From Canibacter zhoujuaniae (GTDB taxonomy: Bacteria > Actinomycetota > Actinomycetes > Actinomycetales > Microbacteriaceae), in assembly GCF_011752015.1 (NCBI RefSeq), contig NZ_JAAIKA010000002.1, forward strand, positions 124,001 through 188,000: DNA of 64,000 nt, in the 5' to 3' direction. This document shows, piece by piece, positions 37,266 through 45,804 of this stretch; within the stretch, counting starts at the first letter, position 1, and each line of letters begins with the position of its first letter. The notes under the pieces were generated by a model that was not told where the DNA came from, did no database searches, and worked only from the letters and a program-made list of their open reading frames with translations. Both the position numbers and the translations under genes were made by a program.

Positions 37266-39041
37266 ATGTCTCGTAAAGCTAAGCGCGGTTTTAAAGCGCC
37301 CAAAAATTATGATCCCAACCGCGGTAAAAAGAAACCGCACCGAAAAGGTTTGTCTGCCAGAGCGGCGACAGAGCGCGGGGAAAGGGCGGATCGCGGCTAT
37401 TCTCGTGATACGCGGCGCCCAGAGCGCAATTTAGGTGAACGGCACGATAAAAAACGTGGCTACAGCCAAGATCGGCACTTCGCCGGTGAGCGCCGTGACG
37501 ATCGGGGTGAGGGTCGCCCGCTAGGCCGGCGTGGGGGTCGTCGCGACCGCGATTTTGTTCGTGGGGCGCGTGATAATGCTCGCCGTGACGAGGGTCGCGC
37601 GTTTGATCGGCGTGAACGTGATTATGATCGCCGGGATGACCGCCGCGACTTTGGTCGTAGGGAAAACCGCAGCGGTGACCGCCGCGACTTCCGCGCAGAG
37701 CGCCGTTTCAACGATCGTGCAGAGCGCGGATCCAAAAAATTTGGACGCGATAACGCACGCCAAGGGTTCCAGCCGCCGGAAGATATCGTGCTCGAAAAAC
37801 TCGAGGCGATTGAAACCTCTGCCGCTGATGTTGAGGGTGTGGCCTTTGCCGATCTGGGCTTGGGTGACCGCTTAGTATCCGCGCTAGCCGATATGGGTGC
37901 TATCTCTCCATTCGCAATTCAGGTAGCGACAATCCCGGACGTCATTGCGGGACGTGATGTGCTTGGGCGCGGCCGCACAGGGTCTGGTAAAACTATTGCC
38001 TTCGGCGCAGGTCTGGTTGAGCGACTGTTACAGCTGAAGAGTGAGGGTCTTTTCGATAATGATCCACGGCCGCCAAAACGTGAGAGAGGAAAGCGCACCC
38101 CGATGCAGCAGGGGCGCTTCCCGAAGGCGCTGATCCTCGCGCCAACTAGAGAACTGGCGCTGCAAATTGACCGCACTGTGCAGCCACTCGCGCGTGCCGC
38201 CGGTCTCTTCACCACGCAACTTGTTGGCGGGGCGCCGATTGAAAGGCAGCAGCATGCGCTGTTGCGGGGTATCGATATTGCGATCGGCACCCCCGGTCGT
38301 GTCGAGGATCTTATCGAGCGTGGCAACCTCAATATCGGTCAGGTTGCAATCGCGGTGCTGGATGAGGCCGACCATATGGCAGAGTTGGGCTTTATTGAGC
38401 CGGTGCAGCGGATCCTCCGCCAAACTGCGCCGGGTGCGCAGAAGCTGCTGTTCTCTGCCACCCTAGATGCGCAGGTAACCAAACTCGTGAAAGAGTTTTT
38501 GGTGGAGCCGAGCGTGCATGAAGTTGCCGACGAGAAGCAGGGCAGTCTCGATCACCACGTGCTCGTTGTGCTGCGTGAAGATAAGAATGATGTGCTAACG
38601 GAGATCATCGAGCAGGGCGGTGATCGCACGATTGTGTTTACGCGCACGCGCGCCTACGCTGAGACCCTGCGAGAGCTTTTTGAAGACTCCGGAATTAGCG
38701 CGGTTGATTTGCACGGCAATCTCAGCCAGAGCAGACGAGAGCGCAACCTCAAGCGGTTTACAGACGGCAAAGTTGGTGTTTTGGTGGCAACAGATGTCGC
38801 TGCTCGTGGCATTCACGTGGATGATGTGAAGCTGGTTGTGCAGGCGGATCCGCCAGACGACTACAAAGCCTACCTGCACCGTTCGGGGCGCACCGGGCGC
38901 GCTGGGCGCAACGGCATCGTTGTAACGGTGATCCCGCGCAACCGCCAGAAGCGCACCAGACAACTGTTTGAAAACGCGCAGCTGCGGCCGGAATACTTCG
39001 GTGACTTTACCCCCGGTCAGGCGCAAGACTGGCTGGTTTAG
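37266..39041 (+). CDS. DEAD-box RNA helicase with basic N-terminal extension
   Basis: 591 residues from ATG 37266 (gaaagag 5 nt upstream). Residues 1-165 are a low-complexity Arg/Asp/Gly region with repeats such as RDDRRDFGRRE and are likely RNA-binding and disordered. The helicase core follows: Q-motif region, motif I GRTGSGKT (about 236), PTRELALQ, GTPGR, DEAD in VLDEADHMAELGF, SAT in LFSATLD, and VATDVAARGIHVDDV plus HRSGRTGRAG. It ends soon after the core. A 217-nt noncoding stretch before it could be a long leader, as for cold-shock helicases. Confidence 0.93.
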   Translation: MSRKAKRGFKAPKNYDPNRGKKKPHRKGLSARAATERGERADRGYSRDTRRPERNLGERHDKKRGYSQDRHFAGERRDDRGEGRPLGRRGGRRDRDFVRGARDNARRDEGRAFDRRERDYDRRDDRRDFGRRENRSGDRRDFRAERRFNDRAERGSKKFGRDNARQGFQPPEDIVLEKLEAIETSAADVEGVAFADLGLGDRLVSALADMGAISPFAIQVATIPDVIAGRDVLGRGRTGSGKTIAFGAGLVERLLQLKSEGLFDNDPRPPKRERGKRTPMQQGRFPKALILAPTRELALQIDRTVQPLARAAGLFTTQLVGGAPIERQQHALLRGIDIAIGTPGRVEDLIERGNLNIGQVAIAVLDEADHMAELGFIEPVQRILRQTAPGAQKLLFSATLDAQVTKLVKEFLVEPSVHEVADEKQGSLDHHVLVVLREDKNDVLTEIIEQGGDRTIVFTRTRAYAETLRELFEDSGISAVDLHGNLSQSRRERNLKRFTDGKVGVLVATDVAARGIHVDDVKLVVQADPPDDYKAYLHRSGRTGRAGRNGIVVTVIPRNRQKRTRQLFENAQLRPEYFGDFTPGQAQDWLV

Positions 39042-39118
39042 CCGAGTTTAATTCACGTCACAGAACTATTTAGAAGTGACTGCAGCGTTGGCAGCTGCAG
39101 AAGCAAAACGCTAATAGG

Positions 39119-39161
39119 CCGCCTCAGTTTCGGAAGTTTCCAAAACTGAGGCGGTCTTTTT
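39119..39161 (+). terminator. Rho-independent terminator of the helicase gene
   Basis: ccgcctcagttt (39119-39130) pairs with its complement at 39143-39154, loop 12 nt, followed by tctttttgtg. Strong and well placed. Confidence 0.88.
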
Positions 39162-39287
39162 GTGTGACTCCTACAATATGACACCGTGGCATTTCAACTG
39201 TGATTGTGAGTGCCGGCAATAGACGGGCGCTAATTGTGCAGAGCCATTAGCCTGACAGTGGATATTTCAGATCTTTAAGGAGCTGTC

Positions 39288-41312
39288 ATGGTCAAAGATG
39301 CCGCACAACAGGAAACCCCAAAGATTGACATTGCTATCGTTAGCGATGCGCTGCTCGGCACTTGGAAAAAGGAGCGGATCGCCTCCCGCAGCCTGGCAAG
39401 CCAAGAGCGTTTTCAAAATACACCGGGCCAGTCGATGCAGGAGCATCGGGAAGACACTCTGAAGCGCCTAGCAATGCTTGTTGAGGAGGGTGCGATTCAG
39501 CGTGCTTTTCCAAAGGAGTACGGTGGTGAAGACAACCATGGCGGAAACCTAGCGGCCTTTGCAGAGCTTGTCTTCGCCGATCCTTCCCTCCAAATTAAAA
39601 GCGGTGTGCAGTGGGGCCTGTTTGGGTCTGCAATTTTGCACTTAGGCACCAAGCACCATCATGACCTGTGGTTGCGGGATGTGCTCGAATTGAAGATTCC
39701 GGGCGCCTTCGCCATGACTGAAATCGGACACGGTTCAGACGTCGCATCGGTGGCAACAACAGCTACCTATATTCCGGAAACCGAAGAGTTTGAGATTCAC
39801 ACGCCATTCGCCGGCGCCTGGAAAGAATTTCTTGGCAATGCAGCACTGCACGGCCAGGCTGCGGTTGTTTTTGCCCAACTGATTACCAAGGGTGTAAATC
39901 ACGGAGTGCACGCCTTCTACGTGCCTATCCGAGATGAGAATCTGCAGCTGTTGCCGGGTGTTGATTCGTTTGATGACGGTTTCAAGGGCGGGTTGAACGG
40001 TATTGATAACGGTCGGCTAGCTTTTGATCATGTGCGCATCCCGCGCACTAATCTGCTTAACCGATATGGCGATGTAGACGCTGCGGGTAATTACAGCTCA
40101 CCTATTGCAAGCCCTGGTCGCCGTTTCTTCACGATGCTTGGCACTCTCGTGCAGGGGCGCGTATCGCTCGACGGCGCAGCAGTTAACGCTATGAAATTGG
40201 GGCTTGCAACCGCTATCACCTACGCCAACGAGCGCCGGCAGTTCCCAGGTGCCGACGGCAAAGAATCGCTGCTGCTCGACTACGGTTTGCATCAGCGACG
40301 CCTGCTACCGCGCCTTGCGCAGACATTTGCAATGCAGTTTGCGCACGAACGCCTGCTGCATGTTTTTGATGAAGTTTTCTCTGGCAAGAATGACAGCGAC
40401 GAAAACCGTGAATCCCTAGAAACACTGGCGGCAGCCCTAAAGCCGCTTTCCACATGGGCGGCTCTCGATACCCTGCAGGAAACCCGCGAAGCTTGTGGTG
40501 GCGCTGGGTTCATCGCAAAAAACCGCATGGTGACACTGCGCCAGGATCTTGATATTTACGCTACTTTCGAGGGCGACAACCATGTTCTGCTGCAGCTGGT
40601 GGGTAAGCGATTGCTCGCCGATTATGCGAAAAGTTTTGCAGACGGCGGGCGTGACGCCATCGTGAATGCGGCAAAAACACAGATTGTTGACAGACTCAGC
40701 CGCTTCGGGCTGCGGCAAGCGGTGCAAGACGTTACCTCACTCGGCCAGACCGCACGCGCTGTTAATGAACTGCAGGATCCTAATTTCCAGCAGTATCTGC
40801 TGACAGACCGGATCGAAACAATGATCTCTGAGATCGCGCAGGCACTGCGGGAGGGGAAGAAAGCTGGGGGAGCTGCCGGTCAGGCCCAAGCCTTCAACGA
40901 TAACCAAGCGAAGCTTATTGCAGCGGCGCGCGCACACGGCGAGCTACTGCAGTGGGAGTCATTCACCGATGCACTTGCGCAGTTTGAGGGAGACACTCTA
41001 ACTGTGATGACTTGGTTGCGTGACCTGTTTGCATTTAGCATCATTGAGCGCGATGCTGCATGGTTCCTGCGTCGTGGGCGGATCTCAGGTGCGCGATATG
41101 ACGCTATGGAGGCATACGTTACCCGTCTGCTCGGTCGCTTGCGTCTGCAGGCTGACGATCTGGTGAAGACTTTCGGCCTTACTAAGGAGCTCGTGCGTGC
41201 TGAGATTTTTACCGGCATCGAAGCTGAACGGCAGGCCGAGGCAATGGCTTATGTTGCCGAAAAGAAGGCTGCCGGTGAGTGGCCGGTTTCAGAGAAGACG
41301 CTGAAGAAGTAG
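39288..41312 (+). CDS. Acyl-CoA oxidase/dehydrogenase family enzyme
   Basis: 674 residues, the size of acyl-CoA oxidases. It should oxidise acyl-CoA to trans-2-enoyl-CoA with FAD. Blocks: FPKEYGGEDNHGGNLAAFAE, the flavin/substrate region GAFAMTEIGHGSDVASVATT, then WKEFLGNAALHGQAAVVFAQ, and ETREACGGAGFIAKNRM with the conserved EACGG-G-G region. aaggag lies 7 nt before the ATG. No other beta-oxidation gene is near; pip follows 9 nt downstream. Confidence 0.9.
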   Translation: MVKDAAQQETPKIDIAIVSDALLGTWKKERIASRSLASQERFQNTPGQSMQEHREDTLKRLAMLVEEGAIQRAFPKEYGGEDNHGGNLAAFAELVFADPSLQIKSGVQWGLFGSAILHLGTKHHHDLWLRDVLELKIPGAFAMTEIGHGSDVASVATTATYIPETEEFEIHTPFAGAWKEFLGNAALHGQAAVVFAQLITKGVNHGVHAFYVPIRDENLQLLPGVDSFDDGFKGGLNGIDNGRLAFDHVRIPRTNLLNRYGDVDAAGNYSSPIASPGRRFFTMLGTLVQGRVSLDGAAVNAMKLGLATAITYANERRQFPGADGKESLLLDYGLHQRRLLPRLAQTFAMQFAHERLLHVFDEVFSGKNDSDENRESLETLAAALKPLSTWAALDTLQETREACGGAGFIAKNRMVTLRQDLDIYATFEGDNHVLLQLVGKRLLADYAKSFADGGRDAIVNAAKTQIVDRLSRFGLRQAVQDVTSLGQTARAVNELQDPNFQQYLLTDRIETMISEIAQALREGKKAGGAAGQAQAFNDNQAKLIAAARAHGELLQWESFTDALAQFEGDTLTVMTWLRDLFAFSIIERDAAWFLRRGRISGARYDAMEAYVTRLLGRLRLQADDLVKTFGLTKELVRAEIFTGIEAERQAEAMAYVAEKKAAGEWPVSEKTLKK

Positions 41313-41315
41313 ACT
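41310..41315 (+). promoter_or_regulatory. -10 box of pip, leaderless type
   Basis: TAGACT, which overlaps the upstream stop codon TAG, ends 6 nt before the pip ATG; no ribosome binding site lies between. Confidence 0.4.
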
Positions 41316-41321
41316 CGCTGT

Positions 41322-42293
41322 ATGACTGAGAGACGCGCACTGTATCCAGAAATTGAGCCGTACGACCAAGGCATGCTTGAGGTCGGCGACGGTCACCAGA
41401 TCTACTATGAGCAGGTCGGTAACCCAGACGGCAAACCTGTTGTTGTGTTGCACGGTGGGCCGGGCGGCGGCTGCGTCCCGACAATGCGTCGTTTCTTTAA
41501 TCCTGAGAAATACCGCATCGTGCTGTTTGATCAGCGCGGCGCGGGCTGCTCACTGCCGCACGCTAGTGAACCGGAAGCTGATCTCAGCACCAACACCACC
41601 TGGCATTTGGTGGCTGACATAGAGCGGCTGCGGGAGCACCTCAGCATCGACAAATGGCAGGTTTTTGGCGGATCTTGGGGATCCACGCTCTCTTTGGCTT
41701 ACGCCGAGATCCATCCAACACGTGTCACTGAGCTTGTGTTGCGCGGTATCTTTACACTGCGCCGCAGTGAGCTCGAATGGTTTTACCAGGAGGGTGCATC
41801 CCATCTGTTCCCGGATGTTTGGGAGGAGTATCTCGCGCAGATTCCGGAACCAGAAAGAGGCGATTTGATCGCCGCCTACAATAGGCAGTTGTTTGATCCG
41901 AACCCTGAGGTGCACGTACCGGCTGGTGTTGCCTGGAGTGTGTGGGAAACCTCGACCGTGAAACTGTTTATGGATGAGGCAGATATCGCCGCTACCCGGA
42001 AAGATGAGAAGTGGTCTGTGGCGTTTGCGCGCATCGAGAATCACTACTTCACCAATGGCGGTTGGTTTGAAGACGGTCAGCTTATTAGAGACGCGCACAA
42101 ACTTGCGAACATTCCAACCGCGATAGTGCAGGGGCGATACGATGTCTGCACCCCACCACGCACCGCTTGGGATTTATACGCGCAGCTTCCGCACGCTGAT
42201 TTCACAATGGTTCCCGACGCTGGACATGCGTCAACCGAACCGGGAATTATCGACGCTCTGGTGCGAGCAACCGATAAGTTTGCACAGCAATAA
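41322..42293 (+). CDS. pip: Proline iminopeptidase
   Basis: Alpha/beta hydrolase of peptidase family S33 that releases N-terminal proline. 323 residues, typical. VVLHGGPGGGCVPTMRRFFN contains the oxyanion motif, GGSWGSTLSLAYA the nucleophile Ser, and PDAGHAS the catalytic His; the Asp lies in VQGRYDVCTP. A 10-T run (42294-42303) follows the stop without a preceding hairpin. One of three peptidases in 6 kb, together with pepA and apeB. Confidence 0.95.
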   Translation: MTERRALYPEIEPYDQGMLEVGDGHQIYYEQVGNPDGKPVVVLHGGPGGGCVPTMRRFFNPEKYRIVLFDQRGAGCSLPHASEPEADLSTNTTWHLVADIERLREHLSIDKWQVFGGSWGSTLSLAYAEIHPTRVTELVLRGIFTLRRSELEWFYQEGASHLFPDVWEEYLAQIPEPERGDLIAAYNRQLFDPNPEVHVPAGVAWSVWETSTVKLFMDEADIAATRKDEKWSVAFARIENHYFTNGGWFEDGQLIRDAHKLANIPTAIVQGRYDVCTPPRTAWDLYAQLPHADFTMVPDAGHASTEPGIIDALVRATDKFAQQ

Positions 42294-42338
42294 TTTTTTT
42301 TTTAAAGCGCTGCAGTTAATGTGCGCTAGCAGGGTGAT

Positions 42339-43247
42339 TTAGCGTCGTTTTTTCCGGCCGGCCGGTTTTGGTGGGCGACTATTGCGGTGACCCCGATTTT
42401 TGCTGCTAGCAAGCTGTGCGCCACGTGAGTTTGGCGGCGGTTGCTGCTTCCTGCGACGCTGACCGCTTGTTTTGCGCTGTGCTTCGTTTGCGGCTGCTGC
42501 GATCTGCGCGGGTGATTCTTGCGAGTTAGTGCTGGGGCGGGAGGTGTCTCTGGCGCTAGCAGCACCGCGTCCGCGCAGCACTCCGATGAGATCCTGCACC
42601 GCCGCACGATTGTGTTTGCTGAGCCAAACTGCGAATATTGCGTAGCTGCTTATTTCGATAGCGGAATTAATCGGCACAACCTTATGCTGTTTTTTGTTTG
42701 CCACGTTGCGTGCAAGTGGGAGGGGGAGCACAGCCTCACCAACACCGGTTGCAACAAGCTCAGCTAAAGCGACAGCGTCAACCGGAAGCCAGCTAGCGTC
42801 GTGCCACGGTTCTGCGCTACTCCAGTCGTCTCTGTGTAGTTTGTGGTCGAGAAGCCTTACATCTTGCAACTCGGCAATAGTTGTGACGCCCGAGAGAATA
42901 GCGAAGACGGAATCTGCGGCGGTTAAAACAGCGTTTGCCTCGGTGTACAGCCGCACAGCTTGCAGCTCACCCAGCGTATGTTCACTGGGGGGCAGCGTTT
43001 CGGGTGCGCGGACAAGAGCCACGCCGCCACGGTTTAACACTTCTGTGAGGGTGAGGGTCTGCTCGTCGCTAAAAACGGCATCTGGGCTGTAGACATCAAG
43101 ATCAAGGGGGTGCGGCTCAAGCGGAATTGGATATTCTGCTTGCTGCCAGCGGCGCACCCATTTTGCGGGGGCCGTGCCGCGACAGAAACCCAGTATTAGA
43201 GATGGTGAGTGACTCGCTCCTGCCTCGAGCACGGCATCTTTCTGCAT
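42339..43247 (-). CDS. LysR-type effector-domain protein without a DNA-binding head
   Basis: 302 residues from ATG 43247. The first 230 residues resemble a LysR substrate-binding domain: LILGFCRGTAPAKWVRRWQQ, later EVLNRGGVALVRAPETLPPS and GVGEAVLPLPLARNV. No helix-turn-helix precedes it; upstream sequence belongs to the VIT gene. The last 70 residues are a Lys/Arg/Pro-rich tail (QRRRKQQPPPNSRG, ending PKPAGRKKRR). The box TAGTCT ends 7 nt before the ATG (leaderless). It may bind a small ligand and nucleic acid through its tail, which is inference. Confidence 0.75.
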   Translation of the reverse strand: MQKDAVLEAGASHSPSLILGFCRGTAPAKWVRRWQQAEYPIPLEPHPLDLDVYSPDAVFSDEQTLTLTEVLNRGGVALVRAPETLPPSEHTLGELQAVRLYTEANAVLTAADSVFAILSGVTTIAELQDVRLLDHKLHRDDWSSAEPWHDASWLPVDAVALAELVATGVGEAVLPLPLARNVANKKQHKVVPINSAIEISSYAIFAVWLSKHNRAAVQDLIGVLRGRGAASARDTSRPSTNSQESPAQIAAAANEAQRKTSGQRRRKQQPPPNSRGAQLASSKNRGHRNSRPPKPAGRKKRR

Positions 43248-43276
43248 ACGGTCAAGACTAGCGCGGAACAGCTGTT

Positions 43277-44005
43277 TTAGCCGGCTGTGCTGACATCGAA
43301 AATCATTCCGATCGCGTATGTCACCCCTACCGCGATTCCACCTAGCAGAAGCTGGCGGAGCGCCCCTCTGAAAAGATTTCTCTTCGCAAAATGCGCAGAA
43401 AATGCGCCTGTAACGCACAGTCCAATAGCGCCGAGAATCAGACCCCAGACCAGCGTGCCAAAGCCGAAAATATAAGGCAGTATCGGAATGATCGCACCCG
43501 CACTGAATGAAAAGAAGGAAGAGAATGCAGCAACCCACGGGGAGTTGCGATCTTCAACAGTAAGACCGAGTTCGTGCGCGAGATGCACTTGCAGCGCCTT
43601 ATCCTGGTTTCGGTGCACCTCTTTAGCCGCGATCTGCGCGGTTTGGGCGCTCATTCCGAGACCGACAAACTCCTGTGCCAGTTCCATCTCTTCGCCGGTC
43701 GGGTTTCGTTTGAGAGCTGCCGCTTCAACCGCAACTTCCTTGTCGAGCTGCTCGTTAGCGGCCCGCACAGATGTGTACTCTCCGAGCGCCATGGAAACCG
43801 ACCCGGCTAGGAGGCCGGCGGTGCCTGTTACCAGCACAATGTGCGGCGCGGCGCCGGCTGCGGCGATACCGGCGATTAGGCCGATGTTAGAGACCAAACC
43901 GTCCATTGCACCAAACACGGCAGCGCGCAACCAGCCATTTTGGATGTTTGCGTGCTTGTGATCGTATTCGTGGGGGTTTGCGAGGTTTACTTCTGTTGTA
44001 GCCAC
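43277..44005 (-). CDS. VIT1/CCC1-family metal transporter
   Basis: 242 residues with five predicted membrane helices in a 2+3 layout. The N-terminal pair contains AAVFGAMDGLVSNIGLIAGI and AGLLAGSVSMALGEYTSVRA, the family hallmark with the conserved Asp-Gly and Met/Glu residues; the middle part is the acidic cytosolic region (EEMELAQEFV) and three helices follow. Members move iron or manganese out of the cytosol. GTG start with TAGGCT 6 nt upstream. The upstream region has two dyads that may bind a metal regulator. Confidence 0.9.
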   Translation of the reverse strand: MATTEVNLANPHEYDHKHANIQNGWLRAAVFGAMDGLVSNIGLIAGIAAAGAAPHIVLVTGTAGLLAGSVSMALGEYTSVRAANEQLDKEVAVEAAALKRNPTGEEMELAQEFVGLGMSAQTAQIAAKEVHRNQDKALQVHLAHELGLTVEDRNSPWVAAFSSFFSFSAGAIIPILPYIFGFGTLVWGLILGAIGLCVTGAFSAHFAKRNLFRGALRQLLLGGIAVGVTYAIGMIFDVSTAG

Positions 44006-44025
44006 CTGTAAAGCCTATGTCTCGC

Positions 44026-44040
44026 TTGCTTGCCAAGCAA
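44026..44040. promoter_or_regulatory. Palindrome over the -35 region of the VIT gene
   Basis: ttgctt-gcc-aagcaa is a perfect 6-bp dyad. The nonamer ttgcttgcc recurs at 44063-44071. On the minus strand TTGCTT (44040-44035) stands 17 bp from TAGGCT (44017-44012), so the dyad overlaps the -35 box and spacer. Confidence 0.45.
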
Positions 44041-44055
44041 ATATTTGGGCTGCAA

Positions 44056-44074
44056 TTAGGCATTGCTTGCCTTA
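44056..44074. promoter_or_regulatory. DtxR-like 19-bp dyad upstream of the VIT gene
   Basis: ttagg-N9-cctta, one mismatch from the outer boxes TTAGG-N9-CCTAA of DtxR/IdeR operators. It lies about 50-70 bp before the VIT start, between the VIT and pepA genes. The centre differs from the consensus, so the link to an iron or manganese regulator is a suggestion. Confidence 0.35.
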
Positions 44075-44203
44075 GTTGTGTATCAGCAGCTCAGGTGCTG
44101 CTCTCGTAGTGCCTGAACTGTAGGATCCGAAAAAATTTCATACTCACTATCAGTAATTGATACACCAACTTTATTCACTGAGCTGCAATTTAGTGGAACG
44201 GTC

Positions 44204-44209
44204 TAGAGT
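44204..44209 (+). promoter_or_regulatory. -10 box of pepA, leaderless type
   Basis: TAGAGT ends 6 nt before the ATG; no ribosome binding site. Confidence 0.5.
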
Positions 44210-44215
44210 AGAAGT

Positions 44216-45727
44216 ATGAATGTGATTATCGACGCTGAATTCAATCCCGTTCCATCGCTACAACAAATTGCAAAGGTGCAGCTTGCAAAAACTGCGCCAA
44301 ACGCAGCAGCCGTAGCCGTATTTGTAAAGTCTGAAGGTGCTCTGCCAGACGCACTAGACCTAACACGTGAACAGCTTGAGCTTGCTGGGTTCGCGGGCAA
44401 GAAGAGCGATGCTTTGCTGCTGCCGGGTGAAACTGTCAAGGTGTTAGTTGGCATTGGCAAGGGGTTTAAAACAGCTGCTGAGATCCGCAATGCTGTTGCG
44501 TGCTTTACCCGCAACGCAGCTAAATTTTCTGAGCTTGCCGTTGAGCTTGATGCCCTAACCCTGGATGGTGTGCCTGCGCGTGAGGCAGCGCAAGCAGCGG
44601 CAGAGGGCGCCCTGCTCGCACGCTATGCCTATGAGCCGCTGAAGAATAAACAAAATCTTGTAGCGCTAGAGACGCTGACACTCATCGGTGAAAACTCTGA
44701 GGCTGCAGCAGGAGCCGAGCGTGGAACTATTTTGGCCACCGCCGACCGCTTAGCGCGAGATCTCGGAAACACTCCACCGCGCCACCTAAACGCTTATAAA
44801 TTCGCCGAAGTTGCCGAGCGTGTAGGCCCAGAATACGGGCTTGAAGTAGAAGTTTTCGGGCGCGAAGAAATCATTGAAATGGGCCTCGGTGGCCTGCTCG
44901 GTGTAAACGCTGGATCGGTGCAGGATCCGCGCCTCATCAAAGTCAGCTATCGGCCAGAGGGCGCAACTGAGCACATCGGCCTGGTGGGTAAGGGCATTAT
45001 GTATGATTCAGGCGGCATCAGCCTGAAGCCATCAAACGCCTCACACTGCTCCATGAAGATGGACATGATGGGTGCGGCAGCTGTGTTCTCTGCAATGACA
45101 GCCCTGAAAGAGCTTGGGGTTAAGACACGAGTCACCGGGTTCCTGATGTGCACCGATAATATGCCGTCCGGCAGCGCCACCAAACTCGGTGACGTGCTGA
45201 CGATGCGCAACGGTAAGACCGTTGAGGTGCGCAACACCGACGCAGAAGGTCGCCTGGTGCTCGGTGACGGCATCGCGCTCGCAGCAGAGCTAGAGGTCGA
45301 CGCAATCGTTGACGTCGCGACACTAACGGGTGCTGCGATGATGGCACTCGGCACCCAAACTGCAGCCGTTTTCGCAAATAACGACACCGTTGCCCAGCAG
45401 TTACAGGATGCGGGTAAGAAGAGCGATGAGACCCTTTGGAGATTGCCGCTCGACTTGCGTCTAAAGAAGGCAATGAAGTCAAACGTTGCAGACTTTGCAA
45501 ACATCGGGGCGAACGAAGGCGGCGCGATTACCGCGGCGCTCTTCCTGAATGAATTTGTTGCCGGCACGCCGTGGGGGCACATCGATATAGCAGGGCCGAT
45601 GGAGTCAAACTCAGACGATCTGTGGCGCTCAGCCGGATCAACCGGTTACGCAACACGACTGCTCGCTGAGTTTGCAGCCGACTTTAAAAAGCCGAGCGGT
45701 GACACCGTTGGAACGGAACTCGAGTAA
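44216..45727 (+). CDS. pepA: Leucyl aminopeptidase (M17)
   Basis: 503 residues; removes N-terminal residues with two metal ions, in a hexamer. Catalytic block: LVGKGIMYDSGGISLKPSNA with the metal-binding Lys and Asp, MKMDMMGAAAVF, and NTDAEGRLVLGDGIALA with the active-site Arg. The N-terminal 160 residues form the variable macro-like domain. A terminator follows, then apeB. Confidence 0.97.
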   Translation: MNVIIDAEFNPVPSLQQIAKVQLAKTAPNAAAVAVFVKSEGALPDALDLTREQLELAGFAGKKSDALLLPGETVKVLVGIGKGFKTAAEIRNAVACFTRNAAKFSELAVELDALTLDGVPAREAAQAAAEGALLARYAYEPLKNKQNLVALETLTLIGENSEAAAGAERGTILATADRLARDLGNTPPRHLNAYKFAEVAERVGPEYGLEVEVFGREEIIEMGLGGLLGVNAGSVQDPRLIKVSYRPEGATEHIGLVGKGIMYDSGGISLKPSNASHCSMKMDMMGAAAVFSAMTALKELGVKTRVTGFLMCTDNMPSGSATKLGDVLTMRNGKTVEVRNTDAEGRLVLGDGIALAAELEVDAIVDVATLTGAAMMALGTQTAAVFANNDTVAQQLQDAGKKSDETLWRLPLDLRLKKAMKSNVADFANIGANEGGAITAALFLNEFVAGTPWGHIDIAGPMESNSDDLWRSAGSTGYATRLLAEFAADFKKPSGDTVGTELE

Positions 45728-45743
45728 ATAAAATACCGCCTGT

Positions 45744-45788
45744 CTGGGCTCTTGCCTCACCTCCCTGCAAGAGTCCAGGGGTTTATTT
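45744..45788 (+). terminator. Terminator of pepA
   Basis: ctgggctcttgc (45744-45755) pairs with gcaagagtccag (45767-45778) with one G-T pair, 11-nt loop, followed by ggggtttattta. Confidence 0.75.
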
Positions 45789-45804
45789 AGGAGATTTAAG
45801 AGAC

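Noticed and set aside
42294-42303. Run of ten T after pip as a terminator
   Set aside because: No hairpin precedes it. A weak 5-bp stem lies after the run, the wrong order for a terminator.
43248-43538. Upstream extension of the LysR-like protein
   Set aside because: It would overlap the VIT gene and yields Arg/Cys-rich sequence without an HTH. The ATG 43247 with a -10 box fits better.
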